The notes under the pieces were generated by a model. That model did no database searches. It had not been told where the DNA came from and saw only the letters and a list, made by a program, of their open reading frames with translations. Positions 8,314-17,076 of a stretch of 44,258 nt of DNA are shown here, piece after piece. Source of the DNA: JBKPFU01 sp046728975 (GTDB lineage Bacteria; Actinomycetota; Thermoleophilia; Gaiellales; Gaiellaceae). Both the position numbers and the translations under genes were made by a program. The DNA lies in NCBI GenBank assembly GCA_046728975.1, contig JBKPFU010000040.1:1-44258 (forward strand), given 5' to 3'. How positions within the stretch are numbered: position 1 is the stretch's first letter; every line of letters begins with the position of its first letter.

Positions 8314-9753
8314 ATGGCAACAGCTGCGGCAAGGGGCTTACAGGAGGTCGAGGTTCAGGCGCTCGAGCCCGCAAGGCTCGAGCCGCTCGTCGGCCCCGAG
8401 CGGATCGCGCGCTTCGAGGCGGCCGCCGAGGTCGTGCGGACGGCCCTGCGGGGCCGGCCCGTCTACAACGTGAACTCGACCGCGGTCGGCGGCGGCGTCG
8501 CCGAGATGCTCCAGACGCTGCTCGCCTACGCGCGAGGCGCCGGCGTCGACGCGCGCTGGCTGGTGATTCGCGGCAATCCCGAATTCTTCGCGATCACCAA
8601 ACGCATCCACAACGGCCTGTACGGATCGGCCGGCGATGGTGACACGCTCGGCGCGGCAGAGCGACGGGAGTACGAGCGGGTGGCGCGCGAGAACGGTGAA
8701 AGCCTGCTCGCGCGTGTGGGCACAGACGCGATCGTCGTGCTTCACGACCCGCAGACGGCCGGAATCGCGCCCGCGCTGCGCGCCGCCGGCGCCTTCGTCG
8801 TCTGGCGCTGTCATGTGGGGCGCGACGAGCCGAACGAGTGGACGGAGCGGTCGTGGGAGTTCCTGCGTCCGTACCTGGAAGACATCGACGCGTTCGTTTT
8901 TTCTCGTGCGGCGTTTGCCCCGGTGTGGGCCGACACCGCAAGGACGCACGTGATCCCTCCGTCGATCGACCCGTTCTCCTCGAAGAACGAGCCGATGTCG
9001 CCGCGCAACGTCAGGCTCGCCCTCGGCTACGTTGGCCTCCTCGCCGGCAGCGGCGAGCCGCCGATCGTGCCGTTCTCGCGTCGCGACGGATCGCCTGGGA
9101 GCATCACCCACCAGGTCGACGTCATTCAGCTCGGGCCGGCGCCCCCGTCGGAGGCGCCGCTCGTGCTGCAGGCGTCCCGCTGGGACTCGATGAAGGACAT
9201 GTCCGGCGTGATGGAAGGCTTTGCCGAGCACGTCGATCCGTCACTCGGCGCGCACCTGATCCTTGCCGGGCCGGCCGTCAAAGGCGTGGCCGACGATCCC
9301 GAGGCCGCCGAGATCCTGGACGAATGCGTCGCGCGCTGGCGCGCGCTTCCGCACGCCGTCCGCAGCCGCGTGCACCTCGCGTGCGTTCCGATGCACGATC
9401 CCGACGAGGCGGCGGCGATCGTCAATGCGCTGCAACGGCAGGCTAGCGTCGTGGTTCAGAAAAGCCTCGCCGAGGGCTTCGGCTTGACCGTCGCGGAGGC
9501 GATGTGGAAGTCGCGGCCGGTCGTCGGCAGCGCGGTCGGCGGAATCGTCGACCAGATCGTCGACGGCGAGCACGGCTTCCTCATCGACGACCCGCGCGAC
9601 CTCGTCGCCTTCGGCGCGGCGGTCGATCGTCTCCTCCGCGATCCCGGCGAGGCCGAGCGGCTCGGGCGGAACGGAAGGGTCCGGGCGACGACGGAGTTCC
9701 TCGGCGATCGGCACCTGACGCAGTACGCTCGCGTCTTCGACCACTTGACCTGA
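8314..9753 (+). CDS. treT: Trehalose glycosyltransferring synthase-like GT4 enzyme
   Basis: A 479-residue GT-B glycosyltransferase. The N-terminal segment VYNVNSTAVGGGVAEML (50-66) is the hallmark of the TreT/retaining trehalose phosphorylase group. The C-terminal domain has LQASRWDSMKD and the donor-site motif AEGFGLTVAEAMW. TreT joins glucose to a nucleotide-activated glucose to make trehalose, reversibly; the related retaining phosphorylase uses alpha-glucose 1-phosphate instead, and the two are hard to separate by eye. The ATG at 8314 has only a weak upstream site (TAGGT). It sits between stress genes and phosphoketolase, and with the upstream GH65 enzyme gives both a synthetic and a phosphorolytic route for trehalose. 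Confidence 0.85.
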   Translation: MATAAARGLQEVEVQALEPARLEPLVGPERIARFEAAAEVVRTALRGRPVYNVNSTAVGGGVAEMLQTLLAYARGAGVDARWLVIRGNPEFFAITKRIHNGLYGSAGDGDTLGAAERREYERVARENGESLLARVGTDAIVVLHDPQTAGIAPALRAAGAFVVWRCHVGRDEPNEWTERSWEFLRPYLEDIDAFVFSRAAFAPVWADTARTHVIPPSIDPFSSKNEPMSPRNVRLALGYVGLLAGSGEPPIVPFSRRDGSPGSITHQVDVIQLGPAPPSEAPLVLQASRWDSMKDMSGVMEGFAEHVDPSLGAHLILAGPAVKGVADDPEAAEILDECVARWRALPHAVRSRVHLACVPMHDPDEAAAIVNALQRQASVVVQKSLAEGFGLTVAEAMWKSRPVVGSAVGGIVDQIVDGEHGFLIDDPRDLVAFGAAVDRLLRDPGEAERLGRNGRVRATTEFLGDRHLTQYARVFDHLT

Positions 9754-9767
9754 CGAGGGAGGTAGCT

Positions 9768-12149
9768 ATGACCGCCCATGCGGACACCCAGGCCGTCACC
9801 GGGCCGCTGAGCGAGAACGAGCTACGGCTGATCGATGCGTACTGGCGGGCGGCGAACTACCTCTCGGTCGGGCAGATCTACCTGCTCGACAACCCGCTCC
9901 TGCGTGAGCCGCTCGCACCCGAGCACGTGAAGCCGCGTCTGCTCGGCCACTTCGGCACGACACCCGGGCTGAACCTGGTCTACATCCATCTCAACCGCGC
10001 GATCCGCGAGCGCGACCTGGACGCGATCTACATCACAGGCCCTGGCCACGGCGGACCCGGGCTTGTCGCCAACGCGTATCTGGAAGGCACGTACAGCGAG
10101 GTGTATTCACACATCGGCCGTGACGAAGAGGGGCTGCGGAAGCTGTTCCGGCAGTTCTCCTTCCCCGGCGGTGTTCCAAGCCACGTCGCGCCCGAGACGC
10201 CCGGCTCGATCCACGAAGGCGGAGAGCTCGGCTATGCGCTCACGCACGCGTTCGGCGCCGCGTTCGACAACCCCGACCTGCTGGTCGCCTGCGTCGTCGG
10301 CGACGGCGAGGCGGAGACCGGGCCGCTCGCGGCGAGCTGGCATTCGAACAAGTTTCTGAACCCGAGCGTCGACGGCGCTGTGCTCCCGATCCTGCACCTG
10401 AACGGGTACAAGATCGCCAACCCGACCGTCCTGGCGCGCATCCCGAACGAGGAGCTCGTTTCGCTCCTCGAGGGCTATGGCTGGCGCCCGGTCGTGGTCG
10501 AAGGGGACGACCCCGCGCACGTCCACCAGCAGTTCGCGGCGGCGCTCGATGAAGTTCTCGAGGAAATCGCACGCATCCAGCACGAGGCGCGCGAGCGGGG
10601 AAACGACGAGCGTCCGAGCTGGCCGATGATCGTCCTACGCACTCCGAAGGGCTGGACGGGGCCGAAGGAGGTGGACGGTTTGCCGGTTGAAGGAACGTGG
10701 CGTTCGCACCAAGTGCCGATGACGGACGTGCGGGACAATGAGGAGCACCTCCAGCTGCTCGAGGACTGGATGCGGAGCTATCGGCCGGAGGAGCTGTTCG
10801 ACCACGACGGGAAGCTGGTCAGCGAGCTTGCCGAGCTTCCGCCGCACGGCGAACGTCGCATGAGCGCGAACCTGCACGCGAACGGCGGCCTCCTTATGCG
10901 CGACCTGGTTCTGCCGGATTTCCGTGATTACGCGGTCGAGGTCGACAAGCCCGGCACGACGACAAGCGAGGCGACAAGGGTGCTGGGCGCCTTCCTGCGC
11001 GACGTGATCGCTCGCAACCGGGAGAACTTCCGGCTCTTCGGTCCCGATGAGACCGAGTCGAATCGCTTGAGCGCCGTATTCGAGGCGACCGATCGGGTCT
11101 GGGAGGCGGCGCTCGAGCCGACCGACGAGCGGCTCGCTCCGGAAGGTCGCGTCATCGAGGTCCTCTCAGAGCATCTCTGTCAGGGCTGGCTCGAGGGCTA
11201 CCTCCTCACCGGCAGGCACGGTCTCTTCAACTGCTACGAGGCCTTCATCCACATCGTCGACTCGATGGTCAACCAGCACGCGAAGTGGCTGAAGGTGACC
11301 CGGCAGATCCCGTGGCGCCGCCCGATTCCTTCTCTCAACTACCTGTTGAGCTCGCACGTCTGGCGTCAGGATCACAACGGCTTCTCGCACCAGGATCCCG
11401 GCTTCATCGACCACGTCGTGAACAAGAAAGCGGAAATCATCCGCGTCTACCTCCCGCCGGACGCGAACACGCTGCTCTCGGTGGCCGACCACTGCCTCCG
11501 TAGCCGCGACTACGTGAACGTCGTCGTGGCCGGCAAGCAACCGGCGCTCGACTACTTCTCGATGGACGACGCGATCATCCACTGCACGCGGGGCGTCGGA
11601 ATCCTGGAATGGGCCTCGAACGACGAGGAGGGCGAGCCCGACGTCGTGCTCGGCTGCGCCGGCGACATTCCCACGCTCGAGACGCTCGCCGCCACGGCCG
11701 TCCTTCGCGAGCGGCTGCCGAACCTCAAGGTGCGCGTCGTCAACGTCGTCGACCTGATGCGGCTCCAACCCGAATCCGAGCACCCACATGGGCTCTCCGA
11801 CCCTGAGTTCGACTCGCTCTTCACCACCAGCCGGCCGATCGTCTTCGCCTACCACGGCTACCCGTGGTTGATCCACCGTCTCACCTACCGGCGGCGGAAC
11901 CACGGGAACCTCCACGTCCGCGGCTACAAGGAGGAGGGAACGACGACGACCCCCTTCGACATGGTCATGCTCAACGACCTCGACCGCTTTCACCTCGTGA
12001 TCGACGTGATCGACCGCGTCCCCGGTCTGGCGGAGGAGGCGGCGCGGCTGCGACAGGAGATGGAGGCGAACCGACTGCGCTACCGCGCCTGGACGCGCGA
12101 GCAGGGGGAAGATCACCCGGACATCCGCGACTGGATCTGGCCTTACTGA
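9768..12149 (+). CDS. xfp: Xylulose-5-phosphate/fructose-6-phosphate phosphoketolase
   Basis: A 793-residue thiamine-diphosphate enzyme that cleaves xylulose 5-phosphate or fructose 6-phosphate with phosphate to acetyl phosphate plus glyceraldehyde 3-phosphate or erythrose 4-phosphate. Full-length signatures are visible: YLSVGQIYLLDNPLL near the N-terminus, GHFGTTPGLN, GPGHGGPG, SHVAPETPGSIHEGGELGY, the diphosphate/magnesium motif GDGEAETGP, and SSHVWRQDHNGFSHQDPG in the middle domain. The length is normal for the family. The start is ATG 9768, preceded by GAGGGAGG. The acetate kinase gene begins four bases after the stop, so acetyl phosphate is very likely passed to ATP formation. Confidence 0.97.
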   Translation: MTAHADTQAVTGPLSENELRLIDAYWRAANYLSVGQIYLLDNPLLREPLAPEHVKPRLLGHFGTTPGLNLVYIHLNRAIRERDLDAIYITGPGHGGPGLVANAYLEGTYSEVYSHIGRDEEGLRKLFRQFSFPGGVPSHVAPETPGSIHEGGELGYALTHAFGAAFDNPDLLVACVVGDGEAETGPLAASWHSNKFLNPSVDGAVLPILHLNGYKIANPTVLARIPNEELVSLLEGYGWRPVVVEGDDPAHVHQQFAAALDEVLEEIARIQHEARERGNDERPSWPMIVLRTPKGWTGPKEVDGLPVEGTWRSHQVPMTDVRDNEEHLQLLEDWMRSYRPEELFDHDGKLVSELAELPPHGERRMSANLHANGGLLMRDLVLPDFRDYAVEVDKPGTTTSEATRVLGAFLRDVIARNRENFRLFGPDETESNRLSAVFEATDRVWEAALEPTDERLAPEGRVIEVLSEHLCQGWLEGYLLTGRHGLFNCYEAFIHIVDSMVNQHAKWLKVTRQIPWRRPIPSLNYLLSSHVWRQDHNGFSHQDPGFIDHVVNKKAEIIRVYLPPDANTLLSVADHCLRSRDYVNVVVAGKQPALDYFSMDDAIIHCTRGVGILEWASNDEEGEPDVVLGCAGDIPTLETLAATAVLRERLPNLKVRVVNVVDLMRLQPESEHPHGLSDPEFDSLFTTSRPIVFAYHGYPWLIHRLTYRRRNHGNLHVRGYKEEGTTTTPFDMVMLNDLDRFHLVIDVIDRVPGLAEEAARLRQEMEANRLRYRAWTREQGEDHPDIRDWIWPY

Positions 12150-12153
12150 AATT

Positions 12154-13137
12154 TTGGCTTCGGTCCTCGTCGTCAATGCGGGCTCGACGAGCCTGAAGCT
12201 CACCCTCGTCGACGGCGAGGACTCGCGGCCGGTCGATTCGTTCGTTCCCGCAGATGCCGTCGGCCACCGCGTAGTGCACGGCGGCGAGCGGTTCCGAAGC
12301 GCCATCTTGATCGACGACGAGGTCGAGGAAGAGCTCGGCCGGCTCGTCGAGCTTGCTCCTCTACACAACGCTCCGGCGGTCAAGGCAATCGAGGCGGCTC
12401 GCGACGCGCTACCGAACGTGCCGCACGTAGCGGTCTTCGACACGGCGTTCCACGCGACGATCCCGGCAGAGGCAGCCACCTATGCGCTGCCCGAACGGTT
12501 CCGCGAGGAGCTCGGCATTCGCCGCTTCGGGTTCCACGGCCTATCGGTGCAATGGGCGGCCGAGCGGGTTCGTGTCCCGCGCCTCGTGGTCTGCCACCTG
12601 GGCGGCGGCTGCTCGGTGACCGCCGTTCGCGACGGGAGGTCGGCCGATACGACTATGGGCTTCACGCCGCTCGAGGGCGTGCCGATGGCGACACGAGCCG
12701 GATCGGTCGACCCCGGCGCTCTGCTGCATCTGCTGCGGTCGGGCGTGAACGTCGACGAGCTCGACGACACACTGGAGCACGAGTCGGGGCTGGTCGGTCT
12801 CGGCGGCACGGACGACGTGCGCCGGCTCGAAGGGACGATCGCCCTGGCCGTCTACACCTACCGGATTGCAGGAGCGGTCGCGGCGATGGCCGTCGCGCTC
12901 GGCGGCATCGACGCCCTCGTCTTCACCGCCGGGGTGGGGGAGAACTCGGCCCCCGTGCGGCAGGCGGTCTGCGCGCGGCTCTCGTTTCTGGGGGTCGCAC
13001 TCGACGAGCCAGCGAACGCGACAGCATTACCGGATTCCGACATCGCCGCGCCCGGCTCGGGAGTCAGAGTCGTCGTTCTTCACACACGCGAGGACCTGGT
13101 GATCGCTCGCGCTGTCCTGCAGTGTCTCAACGTCTGA
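12154..13137 (+). CDS. ackA: Compact acetate kinase
   Basis: 327 residues; converts acetyl phosphate and ADP to acetate and ATP. Conserved blocks appear in order: VNAGSTSLK, GHRVVHGGE, PLHNAP, FDTAFHATIP, RFGFHGLS, HLGGGCS, DTTMGFTPLEG, FTAGVGENS and REDLVIARAV. It is about 70 residues shorter than usual acetate kinases (about 400). Most of the missing length lies between the first strand and GHRVVHGGE, where only about 25 residues remain. The blocks run without a break in one frame, so this looks like a compact form and not a frameshifted gene. The likely start is TTG 12154, giving an N-terminus (MASVLVVNAGS) that matches the family, though no good ribosome site is seen. Coupling to the phosphoketolase stop four bases upstream is probable. 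Confidence 0.9.
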   Translation: MASVLVVNAGSTSLKLTLVDGEDSRPVDSFVPADAVGHRVVHGGERFRSAILIDDEVEEELGRLVELAPLHNAPAVKAIEAARDALPNVPHVAVFDTAFHATIPAEAATYALPERFREELGIRRFGFHGLSVQWAAERVRVPRLVVCHLGGGCSVTAVRDGRSADTTMGFTPLEGVPMATRAGSVDPGALLHLLRSGVNVDELDDTLEHESGLVGLGGTDDVRRLEGTIALAVYTYRIAGAVAAMAVALGGIDALVFTAGVGENSAPVRQAVCARLSFLGVALDEPANATALPDSDIAAPGSGVRVVVLHTREDLVIARAVLQCLNV

Positions 13138-13139
13138 GT

Positions 13140-13154
13140 CGCGGCTTTTCCGCG
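13140..13154 (+). other. Short hairpin after acetate kinase
   Basis: CGCGG and CCGCG flank a CTTTT loop three bases after the acetate kinase stop. It is a weak stem with no T-run after it, so I read it as a possible pause or RNA-stability element inside the operon and not a terminator. Confidence 0.3.
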
Positions 13155-13211
13155 GCGCGATCCGCGTCGGCCCTGATGCGCGCGCTCCCGTTGTGAGCAA
13201 CCCTCGAGGTC

Positions 13212-14366
13212 ATGAATGTGCTGATAGCGGGTGGCGGCGTCGCGGCGCTCGAGGCAGCGCTGGCCCTGCGCGAAGAAGATCGAGTCTCGGTAGAGCTCAT
13301 CGCGCCCGATTCGGAGTTCACGTACCGCCCGCTGGCGGTTGCGGAGCCGTTTCGCGTTGCCGACGTGCGCAGCTTTCCGCTGAAGGTACTGGTCGAGAAG
13401 GCCGGCGCGGAGCTTCGGCGCGGGGCGCTCGTCTCTGTCGATCCCGACCGCCACGTCGTCCGGACCGGCGAAGGTGACGAGCTCTCCTACGACGTTCTCC
13501 TGCTCGCGCTCGGTGCGCGACCCCGTGCAGTCGTAACGAACGCACTCACCTTCCGCGGCCCTGGAGACGGCCCCGCGCTGCGCGCTCTCCTCGACGACGC
13601 GCTCGCGGGGGACGTCCGGCATCTCAGCTTTGCGCTCCCCGCCGGAGTCGCGTGGCCGCTGCCGCTTTACGAACTCGCGCTTCTGACGTACACGCACCTC
13701 ACTGATGCCGGGGCAATGGACATCCGTCTGACGCTGGTGACACCCGAAGACGCCCCGCTCGGACTCTTCGGCGAACAGGCGAGCGACGCAGTTCGCGAGC
13801 TGCTCGAGATGCGCGGGATCGAAGTCCTTACGGGCACCACGCCCGTCGCCTTCGAGGGCGGTGTGCTGCGTCTGGCACCCGACGATCGGCTCGAGACCGA
13901 TCGTGTCGTCGCGATGCCGAGGCTCGAGGGCTCGCCGCCCAGCGGAATTCCGCACAACGGCGAAGGGTTCGTTCCCGTCGACGACCATGGCCGGGTGATT
14001 GGGCTCGACGACGTCTTCGCCGCAGGCGATCTGACGACATTTCCCGTCAAGCAAGGGGGAATCGCGACTCAGCAGGCGGATGCGGCAGCGGCCGCAATCG
14101 CCGCTCAGTCGGGAGCCCCGGTCGATCCGGCGCCGTTCCGGCCCGTGCTCAAAGGGATCCTCCTCACGGGCGTCTTCCCTCGCTATCTCCGCGCGGAGGT
14201 CGGAAAGCGCTCGTCAACGGTTGATACCGAGCCGCTGTGGTGGCCGCCGGCCAAGATCGTCGGCCGCCACCTCGCCCCGTTTCTCGCGGAGCAGCTCGGG
14301 CTTTCCGAGCAGCTCCCGCCCTCGCTGGCCGAGGGCGCCGTTCCGGTCGAGATCGACCTGGAGTAG
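13212..14366 (+). CDS. FAD-dependent pyridine-nucleotide/sulfide:quinone-type oxidoreductase
   Basis: 384 residues with the two-dinucleotide-fold layout of NDH-2 and sulfide:quinone oxidoreductases. The FAD motif IAGGGVAALEAALAL is at the N-terminus, DVLLLALGARPR closes the first FAD segment, and DVFAAGDLTTFPVKQGG is the second FAD-binding motif. The usual NAD-binding GxGxxG is not clear in the middle (LSFALPAGVAWPLPLYELAL), which fits the sulfide:quinone/FCC-like branch more than true NADH dehydrogenase. I see no obvious Cys pair for sulfide chemistry, so the substrate is open. The ATG is at 13212, with CGAGG upstream. It may dispose of reducing power for the fermentation-like operon. Confidence 0.8.
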   Translation: MNVLIAGGGVAALEAALALREEDRVSVELIAPDSEFTYRPLAVAEPFRVADVRSFPLKVLVEKAGAELRRGALVSVDPDRHVVRTGEGDELSYDVLLLALGARPRAVVTNALTFRGPGDGPALRALLDDALAGDVRHLSFALPAGVAWPLPLYELALLTYTHLTDAGAMDIRLTLVTPEDAPLGLFGEQASDAVRELLEMRGIEVLTGTTPVAFEGGVLRLAPDDRLETDRVVAMPRLEGSPPSGIPHNGEGFVPVDDHGRVIGLDDVFAAGDLTTFPVKQGGIATQQADAAAAAIAAQSGAPVDPAPFRPVLKGILLTGVFPRYLRAEVGKRSSTVDTEPLWWPPAKIVGRHLAPFLAEQLGLSEQLPPSLAEGAVPVEIDLE

Positions 14367-14411
14367 CGGAAGCCGCACGAGAGTCCCAACGCCCATGAGA
14401 ATGCAGTCGAA

Positions 14412-17063
14412 GTGGTGACCGAGCTGACACATGACCTCGGGGCGCCCGTCGACGTGATCCTCCGCGACGGCTCGACGCTGAGACTTCGGGCGCCGACGGG
14501 GGCAGACGAAGACGCGTTGTTGGCCTTCTTCTCGGGTCTTTCGCCGCGGAGCCTGTACCTGCGCTTCCACGGAGCGCCGACGATCCGCCCGGCGCTCGTC
14601 GAGCCGTTCCTCGATCCCGACTGGATCGAGCGTGGAGCTCTGATCGGCACCTCCGAGGGCCGGGTCGTCGCGCTCGCCAGCTGCGCGCGGTTGCGTGACC
14701 CGAGCGCGGCAGAGGCGGCCTTCGCGGTCGCCGACGAATTCCAGGGGCGCGGCATTGGAACGCGGCTGCTCGAGCAGTTGGCCGCCCGGGCGGCCACGGG
14801 AGGGATCGAGCAGTTCGTCGCGGAGGTGATGCCCGACAACCGGGCGATGCTCGGCGTGTTCGAGGCGGCAGGATTCGAGACGACGCGCGAGCTCGAGGGA
14901 GGGACGATCGAGCTCGTCCTGCGGATCGAGCCGACCGAGACCTTCCTCGAGCACGTCTCGGAGCGCGATCACGTTGCAGTTCGGACTTCGCTGGAGCCGT
15001 TCTTCAAGCCGCGATCGGCCGCGGTCATCGGCACGTCGCGTCGGCCGGGCTCGATCGGCGGCGAGTTGTTCCGCAATCTCCTGCGCGCCGAGTTCACGGG
15101 GGTGGCCTATCCCGTGAACCGCGGCGGCGAGTCTGTCGCAGGCGTGCGCGGCTACGGCTCGATCAGCGAGATCGACGACGATATCGACCTCGCGGTCATC
15201 TGCCTTCCCGGCGAGCGGGTGCTCCCGGCGGCGGAGGAGGCGCTGCAGAAGGGTGTGCGGGCGCTCTGCGTGATCTCCGCCGGCTTCGCGGAAATGGGCA
15301 CGGCGGGCCGCGAGCGCCAGGATCGGCTGCTCGAGCTCGTTCGCTCGCACGGGGCCCGGATGCTCGGGCCGAATTGCCTCGGAATCGCGTCAGCGGAATG
15401 CAACCTGAATGCGACCTTCGGGCCGCGGGCGCTTCCGCCGGGAAACGTCGCCTTCTCGTCGCAGAGCGGCGCGCTCGGGCTCGCCGTCCTCGAGCACGCG
15501 GCCGAGCGCGGTCTCGGCCTCTCCGCGTTCGTTTCGATCGGCAACAAGGCCGACGTCTCGTCGAACGATCTCGTCGAGTACTGGGAGGACGACGCCGCGT
15601 CTGACGTCATCGTCCTGTATCTCGAGTCGTTCGGAAACCCGCGCAAGTTCGGCCGGCTCGCGCGGCGTGTCGCGCGGAAGAAGGCGATCCTGGCGATGAA
15701 GAGCGGGACGACGTCAGCCGGCGCGCGGGCGGCGAGCTCCCACACCGCCGCGCTCGCCGGTTCCGACGCGGCGGTCGACGCCCTCTTCAGGCAGGCGGGA
15801 GTGGTGCGAACGAAGACGCTCGAGGAGCTCATCGATGCAAGCGTTCTGCTCTCCTCACAGCCGCTTCCAGCCGGACGTCGGGTGGCCGTTCTGACGAATG
15901 CCGGCGGCCTCGGCATCCTCTGCGCAGACGCTTGCGACGCCGAGGGGCTCGAGCTGCCGCCGCTCGGCGAGGCGACGGCAGCGAAGCTGTCGGAGCTGCT
16001 GCCGGCCGAGGCGAGTCTCGCGAATCCCGTAGACATGCTCGGCTCGGCGACGGCGGAGATCTACGAGGCGGCCTTGCCCGTCGTCCTCGCGGATCCCGGC
16101 ATCGACTCGGTGATCGTCCTCTTCGTTCCTCCTGTCATTGCGGGAGCGGAGGAAGTCGCGGAGGCGATCGCTCGTGTCTCGAAGGGCGAAAAGCCGGTGC
16201 TGGCCGCGGTGATGAGCGAAGGCGGAATCCCGCCAGCGCTTCGAGGCGCCGATCATCGTCTGGCTGCCTTCGCGTATCCCGAATCCGCCGCTCGCGCGCT
16301 GGGGCTGGCCGTCCGCCGCGCGGAGTGGCTGCGCCGTCCTGCGGGCTCGACGGTCGAGCTGGACGCCGATCGCGCGAAGGCCGAGGAGCTGGTCCGGACC
16401 GCGCTTCTCGACAAGGAAGACCTCTGGCTTGATGCCGGGGAGGCACGGCGGTTGCTCGGCTGCTACGGCATCGCCCTGGTCGAGGAGCGGCTCGCCGCGA
16501 CTGCAGCCGAGGCGGCCGAAGCGGCATCAGAGTTCGGCTTTCCGGTGGTCGTGAAGCCGGCCGCTGCGGGTGCGCACAAGACGGAGACGGGCGGTGTGGC
16601 TCTGAACCTGGCCGACGTGGGGCAGGTGCTCGAAGCTGCGGAGCGGATCGGGCCGCCGGTGCTCGTCCAGCCGATGGTTCGCGGCGGTGTCGAGCTCCTT
16701 GCCGGCGTTGTGCAGGACGACGTGTTCGGGCCGTTGGTCGCGTTCGGGCCAGGAGGAATCTTCGCCGAGCTGATCGGGCAGGCCGAGTTCCGGATCTCAC
16801 CCCTGACCGACGTCGATGCCCGCGAGCTGGTCACGTCCGGCAAGGCCGGCGAGCTCGTCGCCGGCTTCCGGGGCTCGCCGCCCGTCGATGCCGACGCACT
16901 GGTCGATCTCGTCTTGCGGCTCGCTCGCCTTGCCGAGGACCTGCCGGAGGTCAGCGAGCTCGACCTGAACCCGGTGATGCCATTCCCGGAGGGCTACGCC
17001 TCCGTTGACGCGCGCGTTCGGTTGCGGCGCCCTCGGGCAAGGCCGTTGCTGAAGGGTTGGTAG
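14412..17063 (+). CDS. GNAT acetyltransferase / ADP-forming acyl-CoA synthetase fusion
   Basis: 883 residues. About 1-170 is a GNAT domain with the acetyl-CoA loop QGRGIG (111-116). A CoA-binding Rossmann domain follows (AAVIGTSRRPGSIGG, then MLGPNCLG), then the ligase domain with phosphohistidine motif SHTAALAGSD (His444). A C-terminal ATP-grasp domain (FPVVVKPAAAGAHKTETGG) completes the ADP-forming acyl-CoA synthetase, which interconverts acetyl-CoA, ADP and phosphate with acetate, ATP and CoA. With GNAT first it resembles actinobacterial PatA-like proteins; enterobacterial Pat has it last. Such proteins often acetylate acetyl-CoA synthetase and may have lost ligase activity, but here His444 is kept. 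The start is GTG 14412 or 14415, with no clear ribosome site. It appears to be the last gene of the operon. Confidence 0.9.
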   Translation: MVTELTHDLGAPVDVILRDGSTLRLRAPTGADEDALLAFFSGLSPRSLYLRFHGAPTIRPALVEPFLDPDWIERGALIGTSEGRVVALASCARLRDPSAAEAAFAVADEFQGRGIGTRLLEQLAARAATGGIEQFVAEVMPDNRAMLGVFEAAGFETTRELEGGTIELVLRIEPTETFLEHVSERDHVAVRTSLEPFFKPRSAAVIGTSRRPGSIGGELFRNLLRAEFTGVAYPVNRGGESVAGVRGYGSISEIDDDIDLAVICLPGERVLPAAEEALQKGVRALCVISAGFAEMGTAGRERQDRLLELVRSHGARMLGPNCLGIASAECNLNATFGPRALPPGNVAFSSQSGALGLAVLEHAAERGLGLSAFVSIGNKADVSSNDLVEYWEDDAASDVIVLYLESFGNPRKFGRLARRVARKKAILAMKSGTTSAGARAASSHTAALAGSDAAVDALFRQAGVVRTKTLEELIDASVLLSSQPLPAGRRVAVLTNAGGLGILCADACDAEGLELPPLGEATAAKLSELLPAEASLANPVDMLGSATAEIYEAALPVVLADPGIDSVIVLFVPPVIAGAEEVAEAIARVSKGEKPVLAAVMSEGGIPPALRGADHRLAAFAYPESAARALGLAVRRAEWLRRPAGSTVELDADRAKAEELVRTALLDKEDLWLDAGEARRLLGCYGIALVEERLAATAAEAAEAASEFGFPVVVKPAAAGAHKTETGGVALNLADVGQVLEAAERIGPPVLVQPMVRGGVELLAGVVQDDVFGPLVAFGPGGIFAELIGQAEFRISPLTDVDARELVTSGKAGELVAGFRGSPPVDADALVDLVLRLARLAEDLPEVSELDLNPVMPFPEGYASVDARVRLRRPRARPLLKGW

Positions 17064-17076
17064 CCGCTTGCGGCTA
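17061..17076. terminator. Small hairpin carrying the stop codons of two convergent genes
   Basis: TAGCCG-CTTG-CGGCTA is a perfect 6-bp inverted repeat. Its left arm is the stop of the acyl-CoA synthetase gene and its right arm, read on the minus strand, is the stop of the next gene. With no T-run it is at best a weak two-way terminator. Confidence 0.4.

Noticed and set aside
11166..12479. Long minus-strand open frame opposite phosphoketolase and acetate kinase
   Set aside because: No domain or ribosome site, and it covers two strongly conserved plus-strand genes.
14395..14418. Tiny frame (MRMQSKW) before the acyl-CoA synthetase
   Set aside because: Only seven codons with no ribosome site or attenuator hairpin; I do not claim a leader peptide.
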